The notes under the pieces were generated by a model. The model made no database searches. It was not told where the DNA came from and saw only the letters and a program-made list of their open reading frames with translations. Of a stretch of 64,000 nt of DNA, positions 42,857 through 51,375 are shown piece by piece. Within the stretch, counting starts at the first letter, position 1. The number at the start of each line of letters is the position of its first letter. The DNA comes from Nostoc sp. S4 (lineage in GTDB: Bacteria > Cyanobacteriota > Cyanobacteriia > Cyanobacteriales > Nostocaceae): positions 1 to 64,000 of the forward strand of contig JAQYWR010000039.1 of NCBI GenBank assembly GCA_029379225.1, read 5' to 3'. A program made the position numbers and the translations under genes.

Positions 42857-44551
42857 ATGAAGCATATGGAACAAGGTTATTCAAATAAGGCATACCGTTG
42901 GAATCGGGAAAAATACTCTAGCAGACGGCGTTTTGTGGACATTTGGTCTTTTGTTTTGACCTTATTGTTTAGACTTTGGCTATACAACAAATCTTGGAGT
43001 TATCCAGGTGGTGTGACTGAAGCCAAGCAAACTGCAAGACGTAAAACCCAAGCGCTTTGGATTCGTAATACGCTGCTGGACTTAGGCCCAACGTTTATTA
43101 AAGTCGGGCAATTGTTCTCTACCCGTGCTGATATATTCCCTGTTGAATATGTAGAAGAACTAGCAAAGTTACAAGACAAAGTACCGGCATTTAGCTACGA
43201 ACAAGTAGAAGCGATTATTGAGCAAGAACTAGGCAAGGAAATTCCTGAACTATTCTACAATTTTGAACCTATTCCTTTAGCTGCTGCTAGCTTGGGTCAA
43301 GTACATAAAGCTGTGTTGCATAGTGGAGAAGCAGTTGTCGTTAAAGTGCAACGTCCGGGATTAAAGAAGTTATTTGAAATAGATTTACAAATTCTTAAAG
43401 GAATCACCCGCTACTTTCAAAACCATCCCAAATGGGGGAAGGGGCGAGATTGGCTGGGTATTTATGAAGAATGTTGTCGCATTCTTTGGGAAGAAATTGA
43501 TTATCTCAATGAAGGTCGTAACGCTGATACTTTTCGCCGTAACTTTCGCGGCTACGACTGGGTAAAAGTCCCAAAAATTTATTGGCGGTATGCTACCTCT
43601 CGTGTGCTGACTTTAGAATATGTCCCTGGAATTAAAATTAGTCAATACGAAGCTTTGGAAGCAGCGGGTTTAGATCGAAAAACCATCGCTCGTCAAGGCG
43701 CTCAAGCTTATTTATTACAGTTACTCAATAGTGGGTTTTTCCACGCCGACCCCCACCCAGGTAATATTGCCATCAGTCCGGATGGTGCTTTGATATTCTA
43801 CGATTTTGGGATGATGGGGCAAATTAAGTCCAACATTCGTGAAGGACTGATGGAAACGCTGTTTGGCATTGCCCAGAAAGACGGTAATCGCGTTGTCCAA
43901 TCTCTGATCGATTTAGGTGCGATCGCCCCTACGGATGATATGGGCCCAGTGCGGCGTTCCGTCCAGTACATGCTAGATCATTTCATGGATAAGCCCTTTG
44001 AAAACCAATCCGTCGCGGCAATCAGTGACGACCTTTACGAAATAGCTTATAATCAGCCATTTAGATTTCCAGCAACCTTCACTTTTGTGATGCGAGCTTT
44101 TTCTACTCTTGAGGGGGTAGGCAAAGGCTTAGATCCAGAGTTTAACTTTATGGAAGTTGCCAAACCATATGCAATGCAGCTTATGACCGATATGAATGGT
44201 TCTGAGGGGAATAGTTTTCTTAACGAATTGAGTCGTCAAGCAGCTCAAGTCAGTAGTACTGCGTTGGGTCTACCACGTAGGTTAGAGGACACCCTAGAAA
44301 AGTTAGAACGGGGAGATATGCGTCTGCGCGTTCGTTCTATAGAAACTGAACGTTTACTGCGGCGCCAAAGTAGTATTCAGCTCTCAATCAGCTATGCTCT
44401 GTTAATTAGTGGTTTCACGCTTTCAGCTACTATTTTAGTAGTTAACCATTATTTATGGTTGGCACTGCTGCCTGCCTTAATTGCAGCAGGAATTTCAGTG
44501 ATTCTGATTAGACTACTTCTGCGTCTCGACCGTTATGACCGTATGTATTGA
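42857..44551 (+). CDS. AarF/UbiB (ABC1) atypical kinase family protein
   Basis: 564 residues from ATG 42857; a GTG at 42815 would add 14 residues and neither start has a clear ribosome binding site. Family motifs in order: FIKVGQLFSTRADIFPVEYV (KxGQ), PLAAASLGQVHKAV (Ala-rich loop), AVVVKVQRPG (Lys), FFHADPHPGNIAI and IFYDFGMMGQ (metal site). Two C-terminal membrane helices follow (FTLSATILVVNHYLWL and LPALIAAGISVILIRLLL). The family supports quinone or isoprenoid-lipid biosynthesis as atypical kinases/ATPases; in cyanobacteria the target is open. The PP2C gene follows at once. Confidence 0.9.
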   Translation: MKHMEQGYSNKAYRWNREKYSSRRRFVDIWSFVLTLLFRLWLYNKSWSYPGGVTEAKQTARRKTQALWIRNTLLDLGPTFIKVGQLFSTRADIFPVEYVEELAKLQDKVPAFSYEQVEAIIEQELGKEIPELFYNFEPIPLAAASLGQVHKAVLHSGEAVVVKVQRPGLKKLFEIDLQILKGITRYFQNHPKWGKGRDWLGIYEECCRILWEEIDYLNEGRNADTFRRNFRGYDWVKVPKIYWRYATSRVLTLEYVPGIKISQYEALEAAGLDRKTIARQGAQAYLLQLLNSGFFHADPHPGNIAISPDGALIFYDFGMMGQIKSNIREGLMETLFGIAQKDGNRVVQSLIDLGAIAPTDDMGPVRRSVQYMLDHFMDKPFENQSVAAISDDLYEIAYNQPFRFPATFTFVMRAFSTLEGVGKGLDPEFNFMEVAKPYAMQLMTDMNGSEGNSFLNELSRQAAQVSSTALGLPRRLEDTLEKLERGDMRLRVRSIETERLLRRQSSIQLSISYALLISGFTLSATILVVNHYLWLALLPALIAAGISVILIRLLLRLDRYDRMY

Positions 44552-44566
44552 TTGTTGAAAAAATTT

Positions 44567-45304
44567 ATGAAAATTAATTTCACCGGTCTTAGCGATCCGG
44601 GACTTATTCGTTCTAATAATCAAGATGCTTACTATATCGACCCAGAAGGACGATTTTTTGTTGTTGCTGATGGTATGGGTGGTCATGCAGGAGGAGAAGA
44701 AGCAAGTCGCATTGCTACTAAAGAAATTCAGATCTATTTAGGAGCAAATTGGGAATCTCCAAAGTCTTCTCAAGAATTGCTAGAGCAAGCTCTGTGGAAT
44801 GCCAATCAAGCGATTTTGCAAGACCAGCAAAATCATCCCGAACGCGCTGACATGGGTACAACAGTTGTAGCGGTAATTTTTCGCTCCCCAGAGCCGCCTT
44901 GGTGCGCTCATGTTGGCGATTCCCGGCTCTATCGCTTCCGCGAATCACAATTAGAACAAGTAACTGAAGATCATACTTGGGTAGCACGGGCAATTAAAAT
45001 TGGTGATATCACCCCAGATGAAGCACGATTACATCCTTTTCGTCATGTATTATCCCGCTGTTTGGGACGAGAAGACTTGCATCAGATCGATCTGCAACCA
45101 CTGGATGTCAAAATTGGCGATCGCTTGCTGCTATGTAGTGATGGTCTTACAGAAGAACTTGTGGAGCAAAAGATTGCTAGCTGTCTCCAGAACGCTCCTT
45201 TGGTAGATAAAGCCGCCATCTCTCTAGTCGAGGCTGCTAAAGAGCAAGGAGGGCACGATAACATTACTGTTGTCATCCTCTCTCTGGCAGAAAATAGTCA
45301 TTAG
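44567..45304 (+). CDS. PP2C-family Ser/Thr protein phosphatase
   Basis: 245 residues from ATG 44567; TTG 44552 lies right behind the UbiB stop and would add five residues. Metal-binding motifs: SNNQDAYYIDPEGRFFVVAD with GMGGHAGGEEAS, DMGTTVVAVIF, AHVGDSRLYRFRESQLEQVT, LLLCSDGLTEELVE and GGHDNITVVIL. It should dephosphorylate Ser/Thr (possibly kinases of the Hanks type such as the one at 46.7-48.3 kb, an inference). It is tightly linked to the UbiB-like gene, probably one operon. Confidence 0.93.
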   Translation: MKINFTGLSDPGLIRSNNQDAYYIDPEGRFFVVADGMGGHAGGEEASRIATKEIQIYLGANWESPKSSQELLEQALWNANQAILQDQQNHPERADMGTTVVAVIFRSPEPPWCAHVGDSRLYRFRESQLEQVTEDHTWVARAIKIGDITPDEARLHPFRHVLSRCLGREDLHQIDLQPLDVKIGDRLLLCSDGLTEELVEQKIASCLQNAPLVDKAAISLVEAAKEQGGHDNITVVILSLAENSH

Positions 45305-45552
45305 TGATTGGTCGTTTGTAAAGGAGGAAGCACAAAGTCCGATCGAAGGAAACCTTTGATTAAATGCTACTTGCTTGGCTGCTGAGAGACCGTATTCGAG
45401 CAGTGGATCAACGGCAGTTCCTTTAAGGGAGCGAAAAGAGCTAACGCACTGCCTCAACTTTCAAAGACAGGAGCGAGGACAAATCCGGTAAATATACCCA
45501 TCAATTTGTTCAGTCTGAGCATTTTTCCTTTTAACAATTTGATACTAATATT

Positions 45553-45584
45553 TTTAGCCTCCAAAGTGACCTAAGGAGGCTAAA
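45553..45584. other. 10-bp inverted repeat (hairpin)
   Basis: TTTAGCCTCC (45553-45562) and GGAGGCTAAA (45575-45584) form a perfect stem with a 12-nt loop. No T-run follows on either strand. It lies just before the MITE-like segment upstream of nblA. The remainder of the 45305-46063 interval has that segment and the nblA leader. Confidence 0.6.
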
Positions 45585-45605
45585 TTTGCATAAATTCAGT
45601 AAATT

Positions 45606-45898
45606 GACATCTTGCACCTAATGAGGTAACGCGACTATAATTCACGCTTATCACCGTTTATTCCCCTGCCTGCTTCAACTCCCCGCCTTGGGAATTTTTC
45701 TCTTTACTTACCAATAGAGCATCTCATGTTTTTCTTAACCAGGGAAACTATGAATAATTAGGCATAACACCTAATTTTCTCTAAGCCGTAAGGAGTAAAA
45801 AAGGTAGATTACTTAATCTAAGACAAAATAGAGTCTATTTTCTGGAATATGACTAGACAAACTTGGGTGGTATATCAGTGGGATTAGGTGCAAGATGT
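45606..45898. mobile_element. MITE-like segment upstream of nblA
   Basis: Perfect 17-bp terminal inverted repeats GACATCTTGCACCTAAT (45606-45622) and ATTAGGTGCAAGATGTC (45882-45898) enclose 259 bp without a gene. The structure is that of a miniature transposon, but no target duplication is evident. Its right end is 165 bp before the nblA start codon, so it probably includes or displaces part of the nblA promoter region. Confidence 0.6.
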
Positions 45899-45975
45899 CA
45901 TTTCAAAGAAAATCCACACTTAGGATGTGGGCAATCTGTCAAACAATTGTTATCTTTCTTAATACGGAGGAACAA

Positions 45976-46221
45976 ATGCAGGACAGATACAAGTCCAACT
46001 ACTATCCCATTTGGACTTCTGTGAATGATATCACCTTTACGCTTTGTTTTTTCGGAGTAACTTATGAACCAACCATCAAAATTATCCTTAGAACAGCAAT
46101 TCAGTATCTGCTCATTTGCGACTCAGGTGCAGCACATGAGCCACGAACAAGCCAAAGACTTTTTGGTGAAGCTGTACGAGCAAATGGTAGTACGCGAGGC
46201 AACATATCAAGAGCTTCTTAA
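45976..46221 (+). CDS. Possible upstream frame overlapping nblA
   Basis: ATG 45976 has an excellent ribosome binding site (GGAGG, 45966-45970, five bases before). The frame encodes 81 residues (MQDRYKSNYYPIWTSVNDIT at the start) and overlaps nblA out of frame. The part that overlaps nblA is a plain shadow of it, so a stable protein is doubtful; translation from this ATG could still affect nblA translation. Function unknown. Confidence 0.2.
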   Translation: MQDRYKSNYYPIWTSVNDITFTLCFFGVTYEPTIKIILRTAIQYLLICDSGAAHEPRTSQRLFGEAVRANGSTRGNISRAS

Positions 46222-46261
46222 GCACCAGTGGGGCTTAGATTCAGGTTCCACTATGGCATAG
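46064..46261 (+). CDS. nblA: Phycobilisome degradation protein NblA
   Basis: 65 residues. LSLEQQFSICSFATQVQHMS, then HEQAKDFLVKLYEQMVVREA and ATYQELLKHQWGLDSGS, is closely similar to Anabaena-type NblA and has its helix-loop-helix layout. NblA binds phycobiliproteins and recruits the Clp protease so that phycobilisomes are broken down under nitrogen or other nutrient stress. GGAG lies seven bases upstream of ATG. It is monocistronic, with an inverted-repeat element in its upstream region. In heterocystous strains nblA is induced on nitrogen loss; no NtcA site (GTAN8TAC) was found in the near upstream DNA. Confidence 0.95.
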   Translation: MNQPSKLSLEQQFSICSFATQVQHMSHEQAKDFLVKLYEQMVVREATYQELLKHQWGLDSGSTMA

Positions 46262-46273
46262 AGTCGTTCTGAT

Positions 46274-46288
46274 GTCGCAGTGGGCGAC
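46274..46288 (+). terminator. Weak hairpin after nblA
   Basis: GTCGC-agtgg-GCGAC, 13 bp after the nblA stop. The stem is short and no T-run follows directly. The rest of 46289-46725 is AT-rich and shows nothing. Confidence 0.3.
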
Positions 46289-46725
46289 CTCCTTCTCTTG
46301 CTTGGTTCCAACGGAGGAAAACAGCTGGGGATGCCGGGGCGTCAACTCCGATAAACAATTCCAAAATCTTGTGGTAAATATTGGATTCCAGAAATTAATC
46401 AGCAAGGAATGAAGTTATCGACAGTAAATTTGGGAAACTCAAAAGTAAGTTTGAGATTTTAGCTTAAATCTTGTGTGTACTTTAGTGAAACTTCATCTTG
46501 CTTCGCCTAATGTAAGACTTTCTACTGCGTAAATTTACAATACTCCGGAATTTGTACACAGGAGTATCAACAGAGTATTTTGATAGCATAACTTTTGCAG
46601 TTAGTACTTTCACTCTTTAATACATATAACTAGAACTTAGAACCTTATATATACTTTGTTTATAAAAATTTACAATTTTCTAGTGAATGCTCTTTTGTTA
46701 CAGAATAAATATTAAGAAGTTATTT

Positions 46726-48282
46726 TTAGCTCGAAAGATCGTATGGAGAATCAGTGTCAATACTTTCGAGTTTTGCTATAATCTGAGGTTTAATCTTTTC
46801 GTATTCGTTTTTGAGTAAGTTTTTACTAATCTGGGGGTCCGCAGATGAGATCAAGCTATTGCTGATTTTGACCCACTCTTGGAGTCGTTGACGTTGGGCA
46901 GAAGCGACACTGGAAAGCAGGATATGAGTACAGCGACTTGGTGTTTCTCGTGCAAAAAACAACAGACGGTAGTAACCTGTTTGGTGTAGCAAGCGAGAAA
47001 TTTCTTGACCAAGATTAGTTTTGAGATCGAGGTAGTAATGTAACCATTTGGCGCCGTGTTTGCGGTTGTAAATGACAGTAATCCACAACAGCATTGGATG
47101 GGGGACGGAGATGAAGAGAAATTGATTATAACGGGTACAAACTAAGCGCTTTTGAATTTCCTGTTGGGGTAGCATTATCCACAAGGCTGATAAAGCTTCA
47201 CCATTTGCATTTATGGGTTGGGGAAATACAATATCGGCAATTGGTTTATTTTGAGGCCAGGAAATGGTATTAGCAATTTCATCGTTTGAGGAGGATATCC
47301 GCAAATCAGCTTTTGTCTTTTGCTCAACCTCAGCGCTAACTGTTGATGTAGCAGGAACTAATGCATAGCTGTTTTGTTTAATTTTACGTGTATGGTCAGA
47401 TTGCTCTAGAGATACTAAAACTTTCAGAATTTCACTGATGCTCTGGGGGCGATCGCCTGGTACTTTAGCTAGACAACTCATCACCAAATCTTCTATTTCT
47501 TTCGGTAGTTCCAATCCCGGCGAAGCCTCAGTCAAAGAACGTGGTTTTTGATAGTGATGTGTTTTATACCATGCTCCAAAAGAATGAGTTGGTGCTACTA
47601 GGGGCATTTTGCCTGTGAGCATCTCAAACATCATTACACCCAAACTATAAATATCAGAACGGTTATCTAATTCCTTACCCTCCATTTGTTCGGGAGAAGA
47701 ATAAGCCAGTGTTCCCAAATAAAATTTTGTATGATCGCCATCTGACTGTAATAACTTAGCAATCCCAAAGTCGAGAACCTTGACCAATTCTCCAAAACTG
47801 GGATCTTGAATCACCAGCATATTGCTTGGCTTGACATCACGATGGATAATTGGGCAAATTGTACCCTCAACTGGAATGCCATCATGAGCGCACTGCAAAC
47901 CCAGATTCACTTGACGTGCCATACTCAGAAATCTTGGTAAAGGTAATCGTTGCTTGCGAATAATATTGTTCAGGCTTTGTCCTTGCAAGTATTCCATGAC
48001 GTAAAAAGGGGTATTATTGTCATCTACGCCATAGTCCATCACTCGGACTATATGGATACTTTTTTGTCCTAGTAAAGCACAAGTTTTCGCTTCTCGCTCA
48101 AAGCGGTCTTGCAGTCGCATCTTTTCATTTTGGATTGATAAAGCGAGAAACTTTACAGCAACAGGTACACCACCCAACAAAATATCCTTAGCACGATAAA
48201 CTCGACCCATTGCTCCAGTACCGATTAACTCCTGGAGTTGGTAGCGTTTGCTGAGTAAGCGACCAATGTTTGGGTCTGACAT
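46726..48282 (-). CDS. Hanks-type Ser/Thr protein kinase
   Basis: 518 residues from ATG 48282 (MSDPNIGRLLSKRYQL); an in-frame ATG at 48348 adds 22 basic residues not typical of the family. The kinase domain occupies about 14-290: IGTGAMGRVYRAKD (glycine loop), VAVKFLA (Lys), IHRDVKPSNML (catalytic loop), KVLDFGIAKL (DFG), GTLAYSSPEQMEG (activation segment). The C-terminal 220 residues have no recognised domain and no membrane segment. Targets are unknown. The PP2C phosphatase encoded 1.4 kb away is a candidate antagonist by inference. Confidence 0.93.
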   Translation of the reverse strand: MSDPNIGRLLSKRYQLQELIGTGAMGRVYRAKDILLGGVPVAVKFLALSIQNEKMRLQDRFEREAKTCALLGQKSIHIVRVMDYGVDDNNTPFYVMEYLQGQSLNNIIRKQRLPLPRFLSMARQVNLGLQCAHDGIPVEGTICPIIHRDVKPSNMLVIQDPSFGELVKVLDFGIAKLLQSDGDHTKFYLGTLAYSSPEQMEGKELDNRSDIYSLGVMMFEMLTGKMPLVAPTHSFGAWYKTHHYQKPRSLTEASPGLELPKEIEDLVMSCLAKVPGDRPQSISEILKVLVSLEQSDHTRKIKQNSYALVPATSTVSAEVEQKTKADLRISSSNDEIANTISWPQNKPIADIVFPQPINANGEALSALWIMLPQQEIQKRLVCTRYNQFLFISVPHPMLLWITVIYNRKHGAKWLHYYLDLKTNLGQEISRLLHQTGYYRLLFFARETPSRCTHILLSSVASAQRQRLQEWVKISNSLISSADPQISKNLLKNEYEKIKPQIIAKLESIDTDSPYDLSS

Positions 48283-48886
48283 AGAAAAGACTCTAAAAGC
48301 AGGTTGTAAGTGTTTCCGAGCAAAAGTGCGTTCAAACCTATACACCAAAAGTAGTAAATTCCGAATACAAAATTCAACACATAAGTTCGAGCGCCGACTT
48401 TTGGCTATCGAAACTTCAAAGAGTAAAACAGCCTCCAGATTTGGCTACCAAAACTTGATTTTCTACCTCACTCAATTGCAAACTGCTGTATCTAGGCAAA
48501 TGTATATTAACGTTTTGTACTATTTCGGATTTTAATTATGATGTAGTTTTAGTTTGCCCAATTTAAACTGAATAAATAACTCTCAAAGCTACCAAAAACT
48601 ACGATCGTAGAACTAGAAGCTTCTGTCTTCCTAAAAGAGAACTTCTCCTTCCTTAAAAGCACGTCTAGCAAGCTCGAACAACAAAGGTATAGGAACGGTG
48701 AGTCAACAGACATCTCAACTTCGGGGAAAACCTAAAGAGCATATTGCCTAACCACTTGTTTAACTTCTAACTGATTCTGATGACTGAGGGCTTTATTGTT
48801 TTTTGATAAATTTCTAATTTGAAAATTCTGCTAATAAATAAATTTACAAAATCTTGATATACGAAGGTAAATTCTAAGTAGCCTAA

Positions 48887-49044
48887 TTTAATTAAACGTA
48901 AAATGTCATTACGAGTAAAACGGAGTAAAGCGTACCACTTCCCTGCGGGACGCTACGCGAACGTGGAAGCAAGCTACGCGGAGCGTCTCGTAGAGAAGTA
49001 ATAGTAAAGATTCTATCTTACGTTTTCAACGTTGACCTACTTAA
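48887..49044. repeat. 158-bp interspersed repeat, copy B
   Basis: Second copy of the element at 41777-41934, same orientation, with scattered substitutions. It sits in the long gene-free interval 48283-49217. The rest of that interval has an AT-rich upstream region of the kinase gene and the hairpin at 49055, otherwise nothing. Confidence 0.8.
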
Positions 49045-49054
49045 TTGATATTGA

Positions 49055-49091
49055 AAAGTTCTGAGCTAAGAAAACTTTAGCTCAGAACTTT
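49055..49091 (-). terminator. 15-bp perfect hairpin, likely transcription end of the GT2 gene
   Basis: AAAGTTCTGAGCTAA (49055-49069) pairs with TTAGCTCAGAACTTT (49077-49091) across a 7-nt loop. It lies about 130 bp after the GT2 stop. The stem ends in T-rich arms but there is no separate U-tract, so strength is uncertain. Confidence 0.45.
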
Positions 49092-49217
49092 CCTAAAAAT
49101 CTAAAATCTTAAGTTAAAAATGATATAGTTTCTCAAAATTTAAAAACATAGATTCCCGACTTATTTTTAAAGCCAGGAATCTTAATTAATGGCGAATAGT
49201 AAAGTATGTTTTTAGTA

Positions 49218-50255
49218 CTAATTAGTAGTTTTTCGTTTTTTACCTAAGTTATAAGACATGTGAAAAGCCGATTTATTACCCATTATATAGTATTGAATTC
49301 GACGCTGAATTATATTACTTGCTTGGAAGATAAAATAATAAAAAAATTGAGGATTTTTCACCATTTGTGTCAATGCTGTTGACCACTTTCCTTCTTTTAT
49401 AGGCTCTACAACTTCAAAGTAAGCTAAATTTTTTTTATAGACTGCAAGATTATGAGATAAAGCACGCATCAAAGCCGGATTTTTTTTGACAACTTCTTGT
49501 TGCATGAAAGCATTAGTAGCTGTGTAGCTTTGATTTAGACGTGGCAATCGGCTTTGACGTACAAGTGAGCCAGGGCGTGAACGATAAAAATAATAGGGTC
49601 TTGGCTCAAGGAAAAAGCGAGCTCCTTTAATTAAGCATTTCATATCCAACCAAAAATCTTGACCCATCCTGATGGCTTCATCATATTCAATGCCGTGCTG
49701 AACTAGAAATTCTCGTCTGAATAGAGGCTTAGTTAAACCAAGATGCAAGCCTTGTTGCCGATAAACATCAGTTTCTACAAAATAAACGATATCAATTTGG
49801 GTAATTTTATCTATATTTTCTCCACTTTCTTCAATCAATGTACTCCAAGGAGACGCTTCACCATCGTTGATTAGATAAAGATCGTCAGCAATCATGTCTG
49901 CGTTTTTTTCATTCGCCAATGATACAAGTTTTTCTAATCTTTCAGGAGCATACCAATCATCTGAATCAAGCACAGCAATCCATTCACCTTGGGCTGCTCT
50001 AAGGGCGCAATTACGCGCACCAGCAGCCCCAAGGTTTTGTTGATTAACTATCACTTTGAGACGTCGATCGGTAAAACTTTTAGCAACTTCTACAGTTCGA
50101 TCGCTTGAACAATCATCAACTACGATCGCTTCAATATCATTGAGCGTTTGGTCTAAAGCGGACTTTATTGCTTTTTCAATATAAGCCTCAGTATTGTAAG
50201 CAGGAATAATGATAGATACTTTGGGATTCACAAATATTAGATCTCCTGACGACAA
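49218..50255 (-). CDS. GT2-family glycosyltransferase
   Basis: 345 residues. The GT-A fold begins at once with VSIIIPAYNTEAYIEKAIKS, DIEAIVVDDCSSDRTVEVAK, GAAGARNCALRAAQGEW and the metal-binding VLDSDDWYAPERL. The C-terminal part (from about residue 240) is less conserved and basic. It would transfer a sugar from a nucleotide donor to an exopolysaccharide, glycolipid or protein acceptor. No other glycan genes are adjacent. Confidence 0.9.
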   Translation of the reverse strand: MSSGDLIFVNPKVSIIIPAYNTEAYIEKAIKSALDQTLNDIEAIVVDDCSSDRTVEVAKSFTDRRLKVIVNQQNLGAAGARNCALRAAQGEWIAVLDSDDWYAPERLEKLVSLANEKNADMIADDLYLINDGEASPWSTLIEESGENIDKITQIDIVYFVETDVYRQQGLHLGLTKPLFRREFLVQHGIEYDEAIRMGQDFWLDMKCLIKGARFFLEPRPYYFYRSRPGSLVRQSRLPRLNQSYTATNAFMQQEVVKKNPALMRALSHNLAVYKKNLAYFEVVEPIKEGKWSTALTQMVKNPQFFYYFIFQASNIIQRRIQYYIMGNKSAFHMSYNLGKKRKTTN

Positions 50256-50634
50256 AATTACGTAAAAATACTAAAGCTACGACAATAAAAAAATCACTCT
50301 TTTTTCCTATATACTTAAGTAGATTAATCAAAACCAAACATTACTTCTTGAGGTCAAGCCTGGAATTTGGGAAATTTGTAGCCACTACACTCCTACCAGT
50401 GAGTGCCATCGCTGTAAGCGAGTTTTACAACCTGAAGCACTAGTGAGGCAGTCCGTTTTATATGGTGTCTATACCCACTTCCTCTTGTATATCGCAACAG
50501 CTGACAAAAGAGGTAAATTCCTTGTTTTGTAACAGCTAGTATCGGGTTAGAGGATTTATAGTAATCAATGTAGAAAATAAGCACTTTACATTATTTAATA
50601 TAATTCGTTTTCGTTACAATTAGTTCTTTATACC
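50256..50634. other. Intergenic region, 379 bp
   Basis: AT-rich upstream DNA of the GT2 gene and downstream DNA of the small conserved gene at 50635. I see no gene, repeat or convincing terminator. One 63-codon minus-strand frame (50393-50584) lacks a start signal and protein-like composition. Confidence 0.5.
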
Positions 50635-51081
50635 TTAGATTAACTGACGTTTAAGGCTAGCTTCCATTGTATTAGTTAAAAAATGACCAGCCAAGATGCC
50701 ACTACTGAGGTAGTACGTATCTTCTGAAATCCGGTGCAGGGTTTCAAAGCCACTACGGCGCTGAGGATCGCCCAGTACCCAGTAATGCTGCACAATCGTA
50801 TCTAAACCAATCCAACCGTCGCCTTCAACTTGCCCTAAAATATTATGTTGTAGTAAAAAAGTATACTGACGCTCTCCATCATGCAAGCGTCCTTTGTATT
50901 GGAGAGAGATTTCTGTGCGATCGCTACCTGGGAATATTAGCTTTGTGGCCATAGTAAACCAGTTATCTCGATTCCAAGCTACCAAGGTCATACCCTTGAC
51001 ACTGATTGGCATACCATTACGTTCTAGCCAATTTCCTTGTATTGTCCAGCGTCCTGATTCCAATAAAAAAGTATGAGCCAC
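50635..51081 (-). CDS. Conserved cyanobacterial protein of unknown function
   Basis: 148 residues, probably a beta-rich single domain: FLLESGRWTIQGNWLERNGM, PISVKGMTLVAWNRDNWFTM, ISLQYKGRLHDGERQYTFLL, then GQVEGDGWIGLDTIVQHYWV and a C-terminal LSSGILAGHFLTNTMEASLK. No catalytic motif, signal or membrane segment. Short proteins like this are annotated only as hypothetical in cyanobacteria. A repeat-rich segment and anmK lie upstream. Confidence 0.78.
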   Translation of the reverse strand: MAHTFLLESGRWTIQGNWLERNGMPISVKGMTLVAWNRDNWFTMATKLIFPGSDRTEISLQYKGRLHDGERQYTFLLQHNILGQVEGDGWIGLDTIVQHYWVLGDPQRRSGFETLHRISEDTYYLSSGILAGHFLTNTMEASLKRQLI

Positions 51082-51162
51082 TTTCTATATTTCCTGTCTC
51101 GCTCGAATGCTGTCAAGACTACAGTTATAGCAGTCTTAAGTGGGGCATTGGGCAAACAGGAA

Positions 51163-51375
51163 GTGTGGGAGGATGGGGAGGAAAAGGAAGTGTGGGAAGG
51201 GTGGGAGGTGTGGGAGGATGGGGAGGAAAAGGAAGTGTGGGAAGGGTGGGAGGTGTGGGGGGAAAGATTTCTTCATCTTCCTCATCTTCCTCATCTCCCC
51301 TCTCTCCCCACACTCCCTCATCTCCCCACACTCCCCACACTCCCTCATCTCCCTATCTCTCTATCTCCCCTACTC
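51163..51375. repeat. Purine-rich 45-bp tandem repeat followed by a pyrimidine-rich tract
   Basis: A 45-bp unit starting GTGTGGGAGGATGGGGAGGA occurs twice (about 51165-51254), then the strand switches to a C/T-rich tract of CCTCATCT and CCCCACACT units (51260-51375). Several frames stay open across it, giving spurious low-complexity proteins. The G-runs could form quadruplexes. The last about ten codons of anmK lie inside the tract. Confidence 0.8.

Noticed and set aside
45895..45975. Longer version of the nblA upstream frame from the end of the inverted repeat
   Set aside because: The part before ATG 45976 has no ribosome site and lies partly within the mobile-element end.
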